A stretch of DNA of 64,000 nt from Butyricimonas faecalis (GCF_003991565.1 NZ_CP032819.1:4588001-4652000); one strand, 5' to 3'. Counted from the first letter of the stretch, positions 25,150 to 34,858 are shown. The notes: generated by a model from the letters alone, not told the origin. Numbers and translations are program-made.

Positions 25150-26415
25150 ATGAAATACGAGTTGAATGATAAGCCGGGAATTTTGCCTATGTTGATGTAC
25201 GGGTTGCAGTGGTGGATCGTCTCTCTGCCTTGCGTGGTAATTATGGGGATTATCGTGTCGCAACTTCATTACACGGATGTGTCCGAGCAGACATTTTATT
25301 TGCAAAAGTTGTTTGGAGTCATTGGAATAGCTATGATTGTACAAGTGCTATGGGGACATCGATTGCCGTTGATAATCGGGCCGGCATCAGTATTGTTGAT
25401 TGGGATTCTGTCCACGGTGTCGTCGGGGATTTCTGCTGTTTACACAGGTATTATGGTCGGAGGTTTGATTTTGACCATCTTAGCATATAGTGGATTACTG
25501 GGGAGGTTGCAGTTCGTGTTTACGCCCCGCATTGTTACGGTGATCTTGATTTTGATTGCGTTCACGCTGACATCGGTGATTTTGAAACTGGTGTTGGGAG
25601 ATGCGGTACGTGCCTTGTTTAATATGTTTTTCACGCTGGTGATGGTACTGGCTTTAGTGATCGGGAATAAATTGTTGCGGGGAATATGGAAGTCAACCAC
25701 GGTGTTATGGGGAATAGTAGGGGGCGTGTTGGTGTATTACGGGGTGTTTGGTTTGCCGATGTTGCCTTCAACGGGAGTCGAGATAATACTGGAACAAGCG
25801 ACTGTTTTAAACTTTCCGTTGAATTTTGAGGCGGGGACGATTTTGGCATTCTTGTTTTGTTATATAGCTTTGATTGTGAATGAGCTTGGTTCGATACAGG
25901 CCGTTGGACATATGTTACAAGCTGATCATATGGATCGGCGTACAACACGGGGAGTTGGGATTGTGGGAGTGGTGAACATGCTGTCCGGATTGTTCGGGGT
26001 GATTGGCCCGGTCGATTATTCCATGAGTCCGGGCGTGATTTCTGCTACAGGGTGTGCTTCTCGCTATACCTTATTACCTGCTGGGGTCGGATTGATTTTG
26101 TGTGCTTTTTTCCCTTCTGTTGTGGGGATGTTGGTGACGATACCAGGTGTGGTGATGGGGGCAATTTTGCTTTACTTGATGGCGACGCAATTGGCTGCTG
26201 GTTTACAGATGTTGGTAAGAGAGAAGGCGATCACGGATTTTGATAGCGGGGTAGTTGTGGGATTACCGTTGATGGTAGCCCTGTTGTTATCGTTTGCCCC
26301 GGAGAAGGTGTTGAATTTGATACCTTATTTGTTCAAGCCAATCGTGGGGAATGGTTTCGTGATGGGAGTGATTACCGTGTTGATCATGGAACACTTGATC
26401 TTTAAAAAGAAGTAA
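25150..26415 (+). CDS. NCS2 family nucleobase:cation permease
   Basis: The 421-residue integral membrane protein has about 12-14 hydrophobic helices and follows the NCS2 (uracil/xanthine permease) pattern: QWWIVSLPCVVIMGIIVSQ in helix 1, GPASVLLIGILS in the substrate region, NELGSIQAVGHMLQ where NCS2 proteins carry a conserved glutamate for nucleobase binding, and GPVDYSMSPGVISATGCASR. It imports a purine or pyrimidine with protons or sodium. The specific base cannot be decided. The gene could be co-transcribed with the metallo-hydrolase gene 46 bases downstream. No purine regulator or riboswitch is visible upstream. Confidence 0.88.
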   Translation: MKYELNDKPGILPMLMYGLQWWIVSLPCVVIMGIIVSQLHYTDVSEQTFYLQKLFGVIGIAMIVQVLWGHRLPLIIGPASVLLIGILSTVSSGISAVYTGIMVGGLILTILAYSGLLGRLQFVFTPRIVTVILILIAFTLTSVILKLVLGDAVRALFNMFFTLVMVLALVIGNKLLRGIWKSTTVLWGIVGGVLVYYGVFGLPMLPSTGVEIILEQATVLNFPLNFEAGTILAFLFCYIALIVNELGSIQAVGHMLQADHMDRRTTRGVGIVGVVNMLSGLFGVIGPVDYSMSPGVISATGCASRYTLLPAGVGLILCAFFPSVVGMLVTIPGVVMGAILLYLMATQLAAGLQMLVREKAITDFDSGVVVGLPLMVALLLSFAPEKVLNLIPYLFKPIVGNGFVMGVITVLIMEHLIFKKK

Positions 26416-26461
26416 CTTGTGACAGGAGAGTTTCGTATATAATTGAAAGACTAGGAATAAG

Positions 26462-27184
26462 ATGAAATTAATTTATATATACCATAGTTGTTTTGCTTTG
26501 GTAGGAGAGAGTTTTACTGTAATCATTGATTATTATAAAGACTCGGCACTGCGGCCGTTGGTGGGTCTTGTACATGATGAGTTGCTCAAACGACCTGAAA
26601 AATTGTACGTGTTGTCTTCTCATTCTCATGCTGATCACTTTAACCCGGAGGTGCTGGAGTGGAGGGATATGCATCCGGATATTCAGTATGTTTTTTCAAA
26701 AGATATTCTTGAAAATGGGTTGGCTCGATTAAATGATGCTTGTTATTTATCACGAGGCGATATCTGGTCTGATGGGGTGTTGGAGGTAGAGGCCTTCGGA
26801 TCAACGGATTTAGGTATTTCTTTCCTTTTGCGGCTGGATGGGAAATTGATCTTTCATGCCGGAGATTTGAATAATTGGCATTGGAAGGAGGAATCGACGG
26901 AAGGGGAGGTTCGTGAGGCGGAAAACGCTTATTTAGCGGAATTGGAACTACTTGCCCGGAGAACAAACCGGGTGGATCTTGTGATGTTTCCCGTTGATCC
27001 TCGGTTAGGGCAGGAGTACATGCTGGGAGCCAAGCAATTCGTGGATCATTTTCGTGTGGGGATGTTTGTCCCGATGCATTTCGATGAGGAGTATGCCCGT
27101 GCCAATGCTTTTCGAGAATATGCGGAAAGTCGGGGCGTGTGTTTCGTGGAATTGACTTATAGGGGAGAAGAATTTAAAATTTAG
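26462..27184 (+). CDS. MBL-fold metallo-hydrolase
   Basis: The 240-residue cytosolic protein has the metallo-beta-lactamase signature SSHSHADHFNP (HxHxDH) near residues 51-60, a later metal ligand in FHAGDLNNWHW and MHFDEEY near the C-terminus. The fold class resembles the UlaG-like hydrolases annotated broadly as MBL-fold proteins. Two metal ions would activate water for hydrolysis, but the substrate is unknown. It lies between the permease and the VOC gene on the same strand, with 47 bases before each. A role in the same pathway is possible but unsupported. Confidence 0.85.
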   Translation: MKLIYIYHSCFALVGESFTVIIDYYKDSALRPLVGLVHDELLKRPEKLYVLSSHSHADHFNPEVLEWRDMHPDIQYVFSKDILENGLARLNDACYLSRGDIWSDGVLEVEAFGSTDLGISFLLRLDGKLIFHAGDLNNWHWKEESTEGEVREAENAYLAELELLARRTNRVDLVMFPVDPRLGQEYMLGAKQFVDHFRVGMFVPMHFDEEYARANAFREYAESRGVCFVELTYRGEEFKI

Positions 27185-27231
27185 AATGGGTAAATTTTTT
27201 CAATCTAAAATCATAAATCAAAAATTAATAT

Positions 27232-27612
27232 ATGGAAGTAAAGGGTAGATTTGATCATTTCAATTTTAATGTACTTGATCTAGATAGGAGTATTCGCTTT
27301 TACGAGAAAGCGTTGGGATTAAAGGAAGTGCGTCGGATGGAAGCTCCGGATGGTTCTTTTATTTTAGTGTATATGGGAGAAGAGAAAACAGGTTTCTTGT
27401 TGGAATTAACTTGGTTGAGGGATCGTGAGGAGCCTTACGACTTGGGTGAAGGGGAGTTCCATCTATGTATGCGTGTTCCAGGAAACTATGATGCCGTCCG
27501 GGCCTATCACAAACAGATGGATTGCGTGTGCTACGAGAACACGGATATGGGACTTTATTTTATCAATGATCCGGATGGTTATTGGATAGAAATTTTACCG
27601 GAGCGAGAATAA
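27232..27612 (+). CDS. gloA: Glyoxalase I-like VOC protein
   Basis: The 126-residue protein is a single VOC fold of two beta-alpha-beta-beta-beta modules. Metal ligands expected for glyoxalase I are visible: His in DHFNFNVLDLDRS, Glu in LLELTW, His in GEFHLCMRV and Glu in WIEILPE. Glyoxalase I isomerises the methylglyoxal-thiol adduct to a lactoyl thioester. The usual partner thiol in Bacteroidales is not certain, so lactoylglutathione lyase is a family label rather than proof of substrate. It follows the metallo-hydrolase gene, an order that recalls a glyoxalase I/II pair, although that hydrolase is not a typical glyoxalase II. Confidence 0.8.
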   Translation: MEVKGRFDHFNFNVLDLDRSIRFYEKALGLKEVRRMEAPDGSFILVYMGEEKTGFLLELTWLRDREEPYDLGEGEFHLCMRVPGNYDAVRAYHKQMDCVCYENTDMGLYFINDPDGYWIEILPERE

Positions 27613-27725
27613 TGTTTTCGGGTGCGAGAGAATGTATAAAGGTGTTTATTTTTCGAAAATAAAGCTGTATTGCTATTTGTTTGCATGATTTATTAAATTA
27701 ATTACTATCTTTAGTGAAATTTTAA

Positions 27726-28934
27726 ATGTGCAAACTTATGGATAATGAATGCGTGTATTTTTATTGTGTGACTGGAGATTCAGGGCAAGTGGCCATTGAA
27801 TTAAATAGAATGCTTGATTGTTCTATACATTCACAAGAATTTGATGGGTATTCTTGGAAATACGTGTTGAATGATCGAAGTGAGGTGAAGTGTCAATTGC
27901 TTGACAAAGAGCGTAAACCCGAGGAGGTGAGCAAACATGTGTCTGAATTAGTGTCTTATTTTGAGCGTGTCCCGACTCAAAAAGAGGAGGTGAAAAGTTC
28001 TTTGCTTTTTCAAATCAAGGTGTTTACCACAGTGTTGAAAGTTGAATATAAGCGTGGTGACAAGAGTCGAGAGGACATGATGTGTGATGTGTTATTCCAT
28101 TTGGCGAATAAATTACAAGGACTTTTGCTTTTCTCGGACATGAGTTTTTACTCGGGGGAACGGGAATTAGTGTTTAATGACGAGGGAAAGAGCGACCTTG
28201 TCACGTATGCTCCTATGATTAACACGGATTTCTTTATGAAGAAATTTTTCATGACGGATGATAGCGAGAACAAAGAACGTCGGGTTCGTACAATGAAACG
28301 TTTGAAGGATGAGAAGGTGGCTTTTGAAAATCTGGAACCGATGGAAGTAGATTATAGGCGTTATGGGATTAGAATAGAAGAGAGCGTGATAGGTCGAATT
28401 ATGGCCATTGTTTCAACCGGTTCTTATGCATTCTGTGCATTGAATTTCGGTGAGGAAGGTGTGGAAACGTGGTGGAAGCAGATTCACGATATGGAAGAAG
28501 ATGGATTCGAGCCTCTTAAAAATTGTGTACAGGAGGAAAAGGATTATTTATTTTCGAAAAATAATAAAGAGAATGATCATCTGCGTTTTTTTTGGCAATT
28601 TGAGGAATGTAATGTTTTCATGTGGAGTCTGGGATTGATCGAGAATCTGTCATTCCCTTCCGAGCATTGCGAGGTGGTAAAAATGCTGGAAGTAATGGAT
28701 TCGTTTTATGCGGCTTCGTCTAAAATTGATTGGGAAACTGGATTCCCTGATCGAAAGGGGCGAAGGGTAATCATGGATGAAGCTGATGTTACCTTGCATT
28801 ATCTTTTGGCGTGTATAGAAGCTATGGATAAGAAAAAGAAAATGCCTCGAAATATTGATACCGATATTGCAATGCACCGAAATCATGCTTTTAATTGGTT
28901 GTTAGGAATTCAACCGGAGTGGGACGTGATTTGA
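27726..28934 (+). CDS. DUF4272 domain protein
   Basis: The 402-residue protein starts at ATG 27726 (27738 is also possible). The N-terminal 190 residues have no recognised domain. The rest follows DUF4272: an ERRVRTMKRLKDEKVAF helix, a RIEESVIGRIMAIVSTG helix and FFWQFEECNVFMWSLGLIE, with the typical terminal helical region. No signal peptide or membrane segment is present, so it is cytosolic. The function of DUF4272 is not established. A decayed second copy follows at 29001-29451, so this family was duplicated here. Unlike its neighbours it is AT-rich. Confidence 0.8.
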   Translation: MCKLMDNECVYFYCVTGDSGQVAIELNRMLDCSIHSQEFDGYSWKYVLNDRSEVKCQLLDKERKPEEVSKHVSELVSYFERVPTQKEEVKSSLLFQIKVFTTVLKVEYKRGDKSREDMMCDVLFHLANKLQGLLLFSDMSFYSGERELVFNDEGKSDLVTYAPMINTDFFMKKFFMTDDSENKERRVRTMKRLKDEKVAFENLEPMEVDYRRYGIRIEESVIGRIMAIVSTGSYAFCALNFGEEGVETWWKQIHDMEEDGFEPLKNCVQEEKDYLFSKNNKENDHLRFFWQFEECNVFMWSLGLIENLSFPSEHCEVVKMLEVMDSFYAASSKIDWETGFPDRKGRRVIMDEADVTLHYLLACIEAMDKKKKMPRNIDTDIAMHRNHAFNWLLGIQPEWDVI

Positions 28935-29000
28935 TGTATGGATAAACAACGAAATCCGAGTATGAAGTCTTTTTGACGGTAAGGGGAAATTGTTTTTTCT

Positions 29001-29451
29001 GTGAAGGGGGAAAGCGAGTATGAGACGTTCCGTTCAGTGGCAAGCGCTGATTTGTTGAACGTGGATCGCCCGGAAGCCGGGGATGTCGATCTGGCACGTC
29101 GGGAGCGTTCGATAGTTCGTTTGAAAGAGGTAGGAGTTCTTTATATGGAGCATTTACCTTGCGAGGTGATGGAAGCGAGGCTGTTATAAAGAACCCGGAG
29201 ATGGTAGCTCGTCGGTCTGTGGCTTTGTATTCAGAGGTGTTGTTGTCGGAGAAGCAGGATCGGGAGAAGGTATTGGATTACGTGAACCAAGTGACGGAGG
29301 TTTATCATATTGAAGATGAATTTACCCCGATGGAGCGGGCGTATCTTGATAACCCGAAACCGGAACAACATGATTGTATCCAGTTTTTGTGGTGATACGA
29401 GTGTTGTGCCGTATTGTTGTGGGCATTAGGTGTTGTGCCGACCAAATTAAA
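29001..29451 (+). pseudogene. Second DUF4272 gene, truncated and broken
   Basis: The first frame (29001-29189) reads ARRERSIVRLKEVGVLYMEHLPCEV, a clear DUF4272 start. A shift near 29160 moves the homology into a second frame (EAVIKNPEMVARRSVALYSEVL, then MERAYLDNPKPEQHDCIQFLW). A TGA at 29393-29395 stands where the family usually has arginine (CGA), and the frame continues after it as YECCAVLLWALGVV. So there is a frameshift, a nonsense change and a missing 3' end. It lies directly after the intact copy and ends against the minus-strand TIGR03915 gene. Confidence 0.75.
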
Positions 29452-29464
29452 ATGGACAAGGGGA

Positions 29465-30232
29465 CTACCCCTTCTTTTCGGGTAGATATTTCCAGAAACG
29501 GGAGGGAAGGTTTTGGCGATGTAGTTTCGGATTCGAGCGTTCTTTGATGGTAATGGCCTTGAAATAGGTCTGCCAGAGTTTTTGGAAAAGCTTTTCATCT
29601 TGATCCATGATGCTTTCGTCGAGGAAGCCGGAATGGAGGTGGCCTTCCTTTTGTTCGAAATGGACTTCGGTGATAGTGGACAGGTCATAATAGTAGCCAT
29701 ATTCCCGTTTGAGATCGTAGAGTAGCCATTTTTGATCGGCAAAACGGTCTTGCAGGTAGGGGGTCACAAGTGAGATTACGTTGTACAGGGGTTTTAGGGC
29801 AGCAAAATAAGTCCCGTCTGCCGCTTTTTGAAAACGGAGGAATTGTATGACTCGTAGTCGTTCGTTGTTGACTTTCTTCCAGACTTTGGAGAGTTCCAGC
29901 ACATCGGGATCACCGAAGTTCAGTTCTATGGAGCGAGGTGCGTCAATAGCTTTGCGAATGTAGCGAAATAGTACGAGGTCTATTCCCGGGATATCAGATA
30001 ACCAACAAGTTGTAAGACTGGCAAGAGCCGAGGCTGACAATTTTTTTTGAAGTCCTTTCCATACCCGATTACTTCTTTCTTCGTCAGTGATAATTGCGAT
30101 AATTTCATCATAAAATAGAGGTGGTGTTTCTTCTGTTGCTAATAATATATCGGGGAATCTTTTCATGCTATAAGCGTCAAAAATCGCCGTTAACAGTCCT
30201 TCGAAAGTTTTGTCGTACCGGAATATAAGCAT
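29465..30232 (-). CDS. TIGR03915 family putative DNA repair protein
   Basis: The 255-residue protein matches TIGR03915 (DUF4130): MLIFRYDKTFEGLLTAIFDAY at the start, RYIRKAIDAPRSIELNFGDPDVLELSKVWKKVNNERLRVIQFLRFQK in the middle and the WYxYFKAITIKERxNPKLHRQNLPxRFWKYL-like end. In some other bacteria the domain is joined to a uracil-DNA glycosylase-like domain. It has no catalytic motif that I can assign. It lies 52 bases after the radical-SAM gene on the same strand, the standard pairing of this family, and so the two probably act together on damaged or modified DNA. Confidence 0.85.
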   Translation of the reverse strand: MLIFRYDKTFEGLLTAIFDAYSMKRFPDILLATEETPPLFYDEIIAIITDEERSNRVWKGLQKKLSASALASLTTCWLSDIPGIDLVLFRYIRKAIDAPRSIELNFGDPDVLELSKVWKKVNNERLRVIQFLRFQKAADGTYFAALKPLYNVISLVTPYLQDRFADQKWLLYDLKREYGYYYDLSTITEVHFEQKEGHLHSGFLDESIMDQDEKLFQKLWQTYFKAITIKERSNPKLHRQNLPSRFWKYLPEKKG

Positions 30233-30284
30233 ACTAATTTTAGATTTACGATTTTAGATTCCAACCGCACAAGTCTGTCCTCAT

Positions 30285-31544
30285 TTAATAAACGAACGGG
30301 ATGATTAGTTGGTTGTCATCGATTTTGGTTGCTTTTCTTTGTGTTAGAATACGTCTTACGTTCTCAGGTTTGAGCTCGTTGACAGTCCGGGTAGGGAGTT
30401 CGTGGCACGTGATAAAATATTGTGCCTTTTTCAGAACGACACCGATTTGTTTCAAGTGTGAAGTACCTAGACGGGAATAGCGACGAGCGGTGAGAATCAT
30501 TTTGGCAGATTTCACACCCAAGCCGGGAACCCGTAACAGCATTTCATAGTCGGCCCGGTTGATGTCCACGGGGAAAACTTCTGGGTGGCGTAAAGCCCAC
30601 GCCAGCTTGGGATCAATTTCTAAATCAAGATCAGGATAGGAATCATCCACGATCTCATCCACTTTGAAGTTGTAAAATCTGAGTAACCAATCGGCTTGGT
30701 ACAATCGGTTTTCCCTCACAAGAGGCGGTTGTTTCAAGGCCGGTAGACGATTGTCGTACCCGTTAACGGGGACGAATCCTGAGTAATACACTCTTTTCAT
30801 GCTTGGGCGTTTGTAAAGTGCGGAAGTGAGATGTAGAATGTCCTTGTCCGAATCGGAAGTTGCACCCACGATCATTTGCGTACTTTGTCCGGCGGGAACA
30901 AAGCGGGGAGCGTGACTGTATTTTTTCCGTTCCTCGGCACTTTGTAACATTCCTTGTTGAATGTAGCGCATGGGGGTGAACACACTTTGAAAGTCTTTCT
31001 CCGGAGCGAGAAGTTGTAAACTTTGTTCGTTGGGTATTTCGATATTTACACTCATACGATCCGCGTATAAACCAGCCTCGTTGACTAGTTCCTGACTGGC
31101 TCCGGGGATGCTTTTCAAGTGAATATATCCATTGAAGCAGTACACTTGCCGGAGGTCTTTCACTACTTTCACGAGGCGTTCCATGGTATAATCAGGATTG
31201 CGCACGACACCGGAACTGAGGAAAAGTCCTTCAATGTAGTTCCGGCGGTAGAATTCTATTGTCAGGTTCACAAGTTCCGTGACGGAGAACGTGGCTCTCG
31301 GCAGGTCGTTACTCCTGCGATTGATGCAATAGGCACAGTCGTATATGCAACTGTTTGTAAGCATGATTTTCAGCAGGGAGATACAGCGTCCGTCTTCTGC
31401 GAAGCTGTGACATATACCCCAACCTTCTGCACTGCCGATCTGTCCTTTTCTATGAGAGCGAGAGGTCCCACTAGATGCACAGGATACATCATATTTCGCT
31501 GATTCAGCGAGTATTTTTAGCTTGTTGAGCACTCTTTCATCCAT
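30285..31544 (-). CDS. Putative DNA modification/repair radical SAM protein
   Basis: ATG at 31544 gives 419 residues (TTG at 31553 would add three). The radical SAM cluster motif is CIYDCAYCINR (CxxxCxxC) near residue 75, followed by LSSGVVRNPDYTMERLV and the barrel. The C-terminal part contains a helix-hairpin-helix (LLRVPGLGVKSAKMILTARR), which binds DNA. This is the TIGR03916 type, distinct from the spore photoproduct lyase family but similar in logic: a 5'-deoxyadenosyl radical acts on DNA. Its true substrate is not established. It is the upstream gene of a two-gene unit with the TIGR03915 protein. Confidence 0.88.
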   Translation of the reverse strand: MDERVLNKLKILAESAKYDVSCASSGTSRSHRKGQIGSAEGWGICHSFAEDGRCISLLKIMLTNSCIYDCAYCINRRSNDLPRATFSVTELVNLTIEFYRRNYIEGLFLSSGVVRNPDYTMERLVKVVKDLRQVYCFNGYIHLKSIPGASQELVNEAGLYADRMSVNIEIPNEQSLQLLAPEKDFQSVFTPMRYIQQGMLQSAEERKKYSHAPRFVPAGQSTQMIVGATSDSDKDILHLTSALYKRPSMKRVYYSGFVPVNGYDNRLPALKQPPLVRENRLYQADWLLRFYNFKVDEIVDDSYPDLDLEIDPKLAWALRHPEVFPVDINRADYEMLLRVPGLGVKSAKMILTARRYSRLGTSHLKQIGVVLKKAQYFITCHELPTRTVNELKPENVRRILTQRKATKIDDNQLIIPFVY

Positions 31545-31617
31545 GGTGAACAAGGGTTATGTCTTCTTCACAAAGATAGAAATAAAAAACAGAAGGTGGA
31601 GTATTTTGCTTCTCCTG

Positions 31618-32676
31618 TTAGGCTATCGTGATATTTTTATCCAGATAAACGTCTTGGATGGCATGTAGTAATTCAACTCCTTGATTCATTGGTTTCTGAA
31701 AAGCTTTTCGTCCGCTGATAAGTCCCATTCCACCGGCTCGTTTATTGATTACGGCTGTTATGACAGCCTCCTTTAAGTCGGATGCTCCTTTGGATTCTCC
31801 TCCGGAGTTGATCAGTCCAATGCGCCCCATGTAGCTGTTAGCCACTTGGTAACGGCAGAGATCTATCGGGTGGGAGGACGTGAGTTCGGTGTAAACTTTC
31901 TCGTTAGTTTTCCCGAATTTGAGTGCTGTGAATCCCCCGTTTACAGTTGGAAGTTTTTGTTTTACGATGTCGGCTTGGATGGTTGCTCCCAGATGATTGG
32001 CTTGGCCTGTCAAATCTGCAGCCGAGTGATAGTCTATTCCCTCTTTTTTGAAACTTCCGTTGCGAAGGTAACACCAGAGAATGGTTGCCATACCCAGTTC
32101 GTGAGCGCGGGCAAATGCTTCCGATACTTCCAGTATTTGCCTGCGACTTTCCGGTGAGCCGAAGTAAATTGTGGCACCTACTGCTGCGGCTCCCATGTTC
32201 CATGCCTCTTCCACCGTACCGTATAGTGTTTGGTCGTATTGAGTCGGGTAGGTCAGTAGTTCATTATGATTGATTTTCACTATAAATGGAATTCTGTGAG
32301 CGTATTTACGAGCCACAGCTCCGAGTACTCCGAATGTCGATGCCACGGCGTTACACCCGCCCTCGATAGCAAGTTTTATGATATTTTCCGGATCAAAATA
32401 GAGAGGGTTCGGGGCGAAAGACGCTCCTGCCGTATGTTCAACTCCTTGATCCACGGGAAGAATGGATACGTAGCCGGTATTTGCCAAACGACCGTGACTC
32501 AGGATGCTTTGCAGGCTGTTCAGCGTGCGGGTATTTCTATCAGATGACATCCAAATCTCGTCAATAGTATTGGGTGACGGGATGTGAAGTAACGATTTAT
32601 CAATGGTTTTACAGGTGTGGTTCAATAGGAAATCACTTTGATCTCCCAGAATTTCGATTATTTTGTTTGTACTCAT
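31618..32676 (-). CDS. fbaB: Class I fructose-bisphosphate aldolase, FbaB/DhnA type
   Basis: The 352-residue cytosolic enzyme cleaves fructose 1,6-bisphosphate into two triose phosphates through a lysine Schiff base, without metal. It belongs to the archaeal-type class I family: [16 protein letters not shown] near the N-terminus, [29 protein letters not shown] helix and [13 protein letters not shown] with the C-terminal phosphate site. The Schiff-base lysine should lie in [12 protein letters not shown], near residue 250. Length is typical. It works in glycolysis and gluconeogenesis. No neighbouring glycolytic gene is present, and it is preceded by about 440 bases without a clear gene. Confidence 0.9.
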   Translation of the reverse strand: MSTNKIIEILGDQSDFLLNHTCKTIDKSLLHIPSPNTIDEIWMSSDRNTRTLNSLQSILSHGRLANTGYVSILPVDQGVEHTAGASFAPNPLYFDPENIIKLAIEGGCNAVASTFGVLGAVARKYAHRIPFIVKINHNELLTYPTQYDQTLYGTVEEAWNMGAAAVGATIYFGSPESRRQILEVSEAFARAHELGMATILWCYLRNGSFKKEGIDYHSAADLTGQANHLGATIQADIVKQKLPTVNGGFTALKFGKTNEKVYTELTSSHPIDLCRYQVANSYMGRIGLINSGGESKGASDLKEAVITAVINKRAGGMGLISGRKAFQKPMNQGVELLHAIQDVYLDKNITIA

Positions 32677-33118
32677 ACTTAATGTGGTATTATATATTTA
32701 GTTTCATACGTGAATAGTTAGATTTTTGTTGTCTAAATTTTATGCGTGATTTCTTTGTCGGCCAAGGCTTGGAAGGGGAAATATTTTGAAAAGAATGTTC
32801 GTTTCCCGGAGAAGGTTATATTGGAGGAGAAAGTGGAAATGGTAGCAAGACTGGTCCCGATAAAGCAACAATTAGCCTGGCAACAGTTGGTAAGCGTGTA
32901 TTCCCGAGAAATATACCTTGGGGAAGGGAGGTACGATAAACACGATTTTGTTGCAGGAAGATATTAGCTGGGGAGACTATTTGTGTCACGATTAATGACT
33001 GTCGTAAAGAGGCAAACATATTACGAGTGGGAGCGTTTCTGGCTCCTAAAATATAAACTTTTCTTTTTATTTTTCGTTTTAGCCATAGAGACTAAAAACA
33101 ATATAAAATACAGGATCT
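32677..33118. other. Gene-poor stretch between fbaB and poxB
   Basis: The 442 bases separate two divergent genes and should hold both promoters. A 73-codon GTG-initiated frame (32746-32967) is present on the plus strand, but it has no ribosome binding site, no family resemblance I can name and unusual codon use. It may be a decayed gene; the base composition is closer to coding than to the AT-rich spacers. I do not call a gene here. Confidence 0.4.
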
Positions 33119-34858
33119 ATGGCAAAAAAAGTTGCAGAACAGTTGGTTGATATGCTGGTTGAGGTCGGCGTGAAAAGAATTTATGCCGTCACGGGCGATA
33201 GTTTGAATGAGATAAATGATGCCGTAAGGAAAAATGGTAAGATACAATGGGTTCACGTGCGCCACGAGGAAGTCGGAGCTTATGCGGCTGGGGCGGAGGC
33301 TCAATTACACGGGCAACTGGCTTGTTGTGCTGGAAGTAGTGGTCCGGGACACGTTCATTTGATTAACGGGCTATATGATGCGCATCGTTCGGGCGCCCCC
33401 GTGTTAGCGATTGCCTCCACGATGGCCACGAGTGAATTCGGGTCTCGTTATTTTCAGGAAACGGACACGATGAAGTTGTTCGAAGATTGTAGTTGTTATA
33501 ACCAGGTGGCAACCACGCCTAGCCAGATGCCTCGTATGTTGCAGGCTGCCATGCAAGCGGCAATTTCTGGTTCGGGAGTAGCCGTGATCGGGGTTCCCGG
33601 GGACGTGACTGCTCGTGGGGTAGAGGAGATATTTTCTGCCGTTAAGACATTCCCGACACATCCTTCCATACGTCCCTCGGATGAAGAGTTGGATGCGTTG
33701 GCTGATTTATTGAATGGGAAGGAGAAGATAACCTTGTTTTGTGGAATCGGGGCCAAGGATGCCCACGCTGAAGTGGTGGAATTGTCCGGGTTGTTGAATT
33801 CTCCCGTGGCATATTCTTTTAAGAGTAAGATGGAAATTCAATATGATAATCCTAACGAGGTGGGAATGACTGGTTTGCTAGGGATGCCTTCCGGGTATGA
33901 CAGTATGCACGAGGCAGAAGTGCTGGTGATGTTGGGAACGGATTTCCCATATGCAGCCTTTATGCCGGAAAACAACACGATCGTGCAGGTGGATATTAAG
34001 TCAGAACGTTTAGGCCGACGGGCCAAGGTGGCTATGGGGCTATGTGGAGACGTGAAGAGTACGTTACATGCACTGTTACCCCGTATCAAGCAAAAACAGA
34101 CGGATGATTTTTTGCAGAAACAATTGAAAGGGTATGAACGGGTGAAGGAGAACTTGAATGCTTACGTGGAGGAAAAAGGACAAACAGACAAAATTCATCC
34201 GGAGTACGTGATGTCCGTCGTGGATCAATTGGCGTCGGAGGATGCGATTTTCACGGTTGATACGGGGATGACGTGTGTATGGGGAGCACGTTATCTGCAC
34301 GGAACGGGAAAGAGAAAAATGTTAGGCTCTTTTAATCATGGTTCAATGGCAAATGCTATTCCGCAAGCGATCGGGGCCTCGCTGGCCTTTCCGGAGCGGC
34401 AAGTTTGGGCTTTGTGTGGGGACGGTGGAATCTCTATGTTACTGGGGGATCTTTCGACAATCGTACAGTATAAATTACCCGTGAAAATTATCGTGTTCAA
34501 TAATCGTTCTTTGGGAATGGTGAAGCTGGAAATGGAAGTTGCCGGATTACCGGATTGGCAGACGGATATGGACAATCCGGATTTTGCGCTAGTGGCGAAA
34601 GCGATGGGAATGGAAGGATTCACGGTGAATGATCCGGAGAACGTGCAGGTCGTGCTGGAACAGGCGATGAATATTGACGGGCCGGTACTTGTAAACGTGA
34701 TGACAGATCCGAACGCTTTGGCCATGCCGCCTAAAGTGGAGTGGAGCCAGATGATGGGGTTTGCCCAATCCATGTATAAATTGATGATAAACGGACGGAC
34801 GCATGAGATACTGGATTCGATCAGTTCTAATTTTAGACATATGAAGGAGGTTTTATAA
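33119..34858 (+). CDS. poxB: Thiamine-dependent pyruvate oxidase/dehydrogenase, PoxB type
   Basis: The 579-residue protein has three domains: the N-terminal PYR domain with the catalytic glutamate in VRHEEVGAYAAGAEAQL, the central FAD-binding domain (about residues 185-340), and the C-terminal PP domain with GDGGISMLLGDLSTIVQYKLPVKIIVFNN, the thiamine diphosphate GDG-N30-NN motif. E. coli PoxB decarboxylates pyruvate to acetate and CO2 and passes electrons to quinone at the inner membrane. Related enzymes share this fold, but the length and start (VAEQLVDMLVEVGVKRIYAVTGD) fit PoxB best. The C-terminal amphipathic segment (SISSNFRHMKEVL) could bind membrane. The next gene starts 44 bases later. 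Confidence 0.85.
   Translation: MAKKVAEQLVDMLVEVGVKRIYAVTGDSLNEINDAVRKNGKIQWVHVRHEEVGAYAAGAEAQLHGQLACCAGSSGPGHVHLINGLYDAHRSGAPVLAIASTMATSEFGSRYFQETDTMKLFEDCSCYNQVATTPSQMPRMLQAAMQAAISGSGVAVIGVPGDVTARGVEEIFSAVKTFPTHPSIRPSDEELDALADLLNGKEKITLFCGIGAKDAHAEVVELSGLLNSPVAYSFKSKMEIQYDNPNEVGMTGLLGMPSGYDSMHEAEVLVMLGTDFPYAAFMPENNTIVQVDIKSERLGRRAKVAMGLCGDVKSTLHALLPRIKQKQTDDFLQKQLKGYERVKENLNAYVEEKGQTDKIHPEYVMSVVDQLASEDAIFTVDTGMTCVWGARYLHGTGKRKMLGSFNHGSMANAIPQAIGASLAFPERQVWALCGDGGISMLLGDLSTIVQYKLPVKIIVFNNRSLGMVKLEMEVAGLPDWQTDMDNPDFALVAKAMGMEGFTVNDPENVQVVLEQAMNIDGPVLVNVMTDPNALAMPPKVEWSQMMGFAQSMYKLMINGRTHEILDSISSNFRHMKEVL

Noticed and set aside
32746..32967. A 73-codon GTG frame before poxB
   Set aside because: No start signal or recognisable domain; reported only as a gene-poor stretch that may contain a decayed gene.
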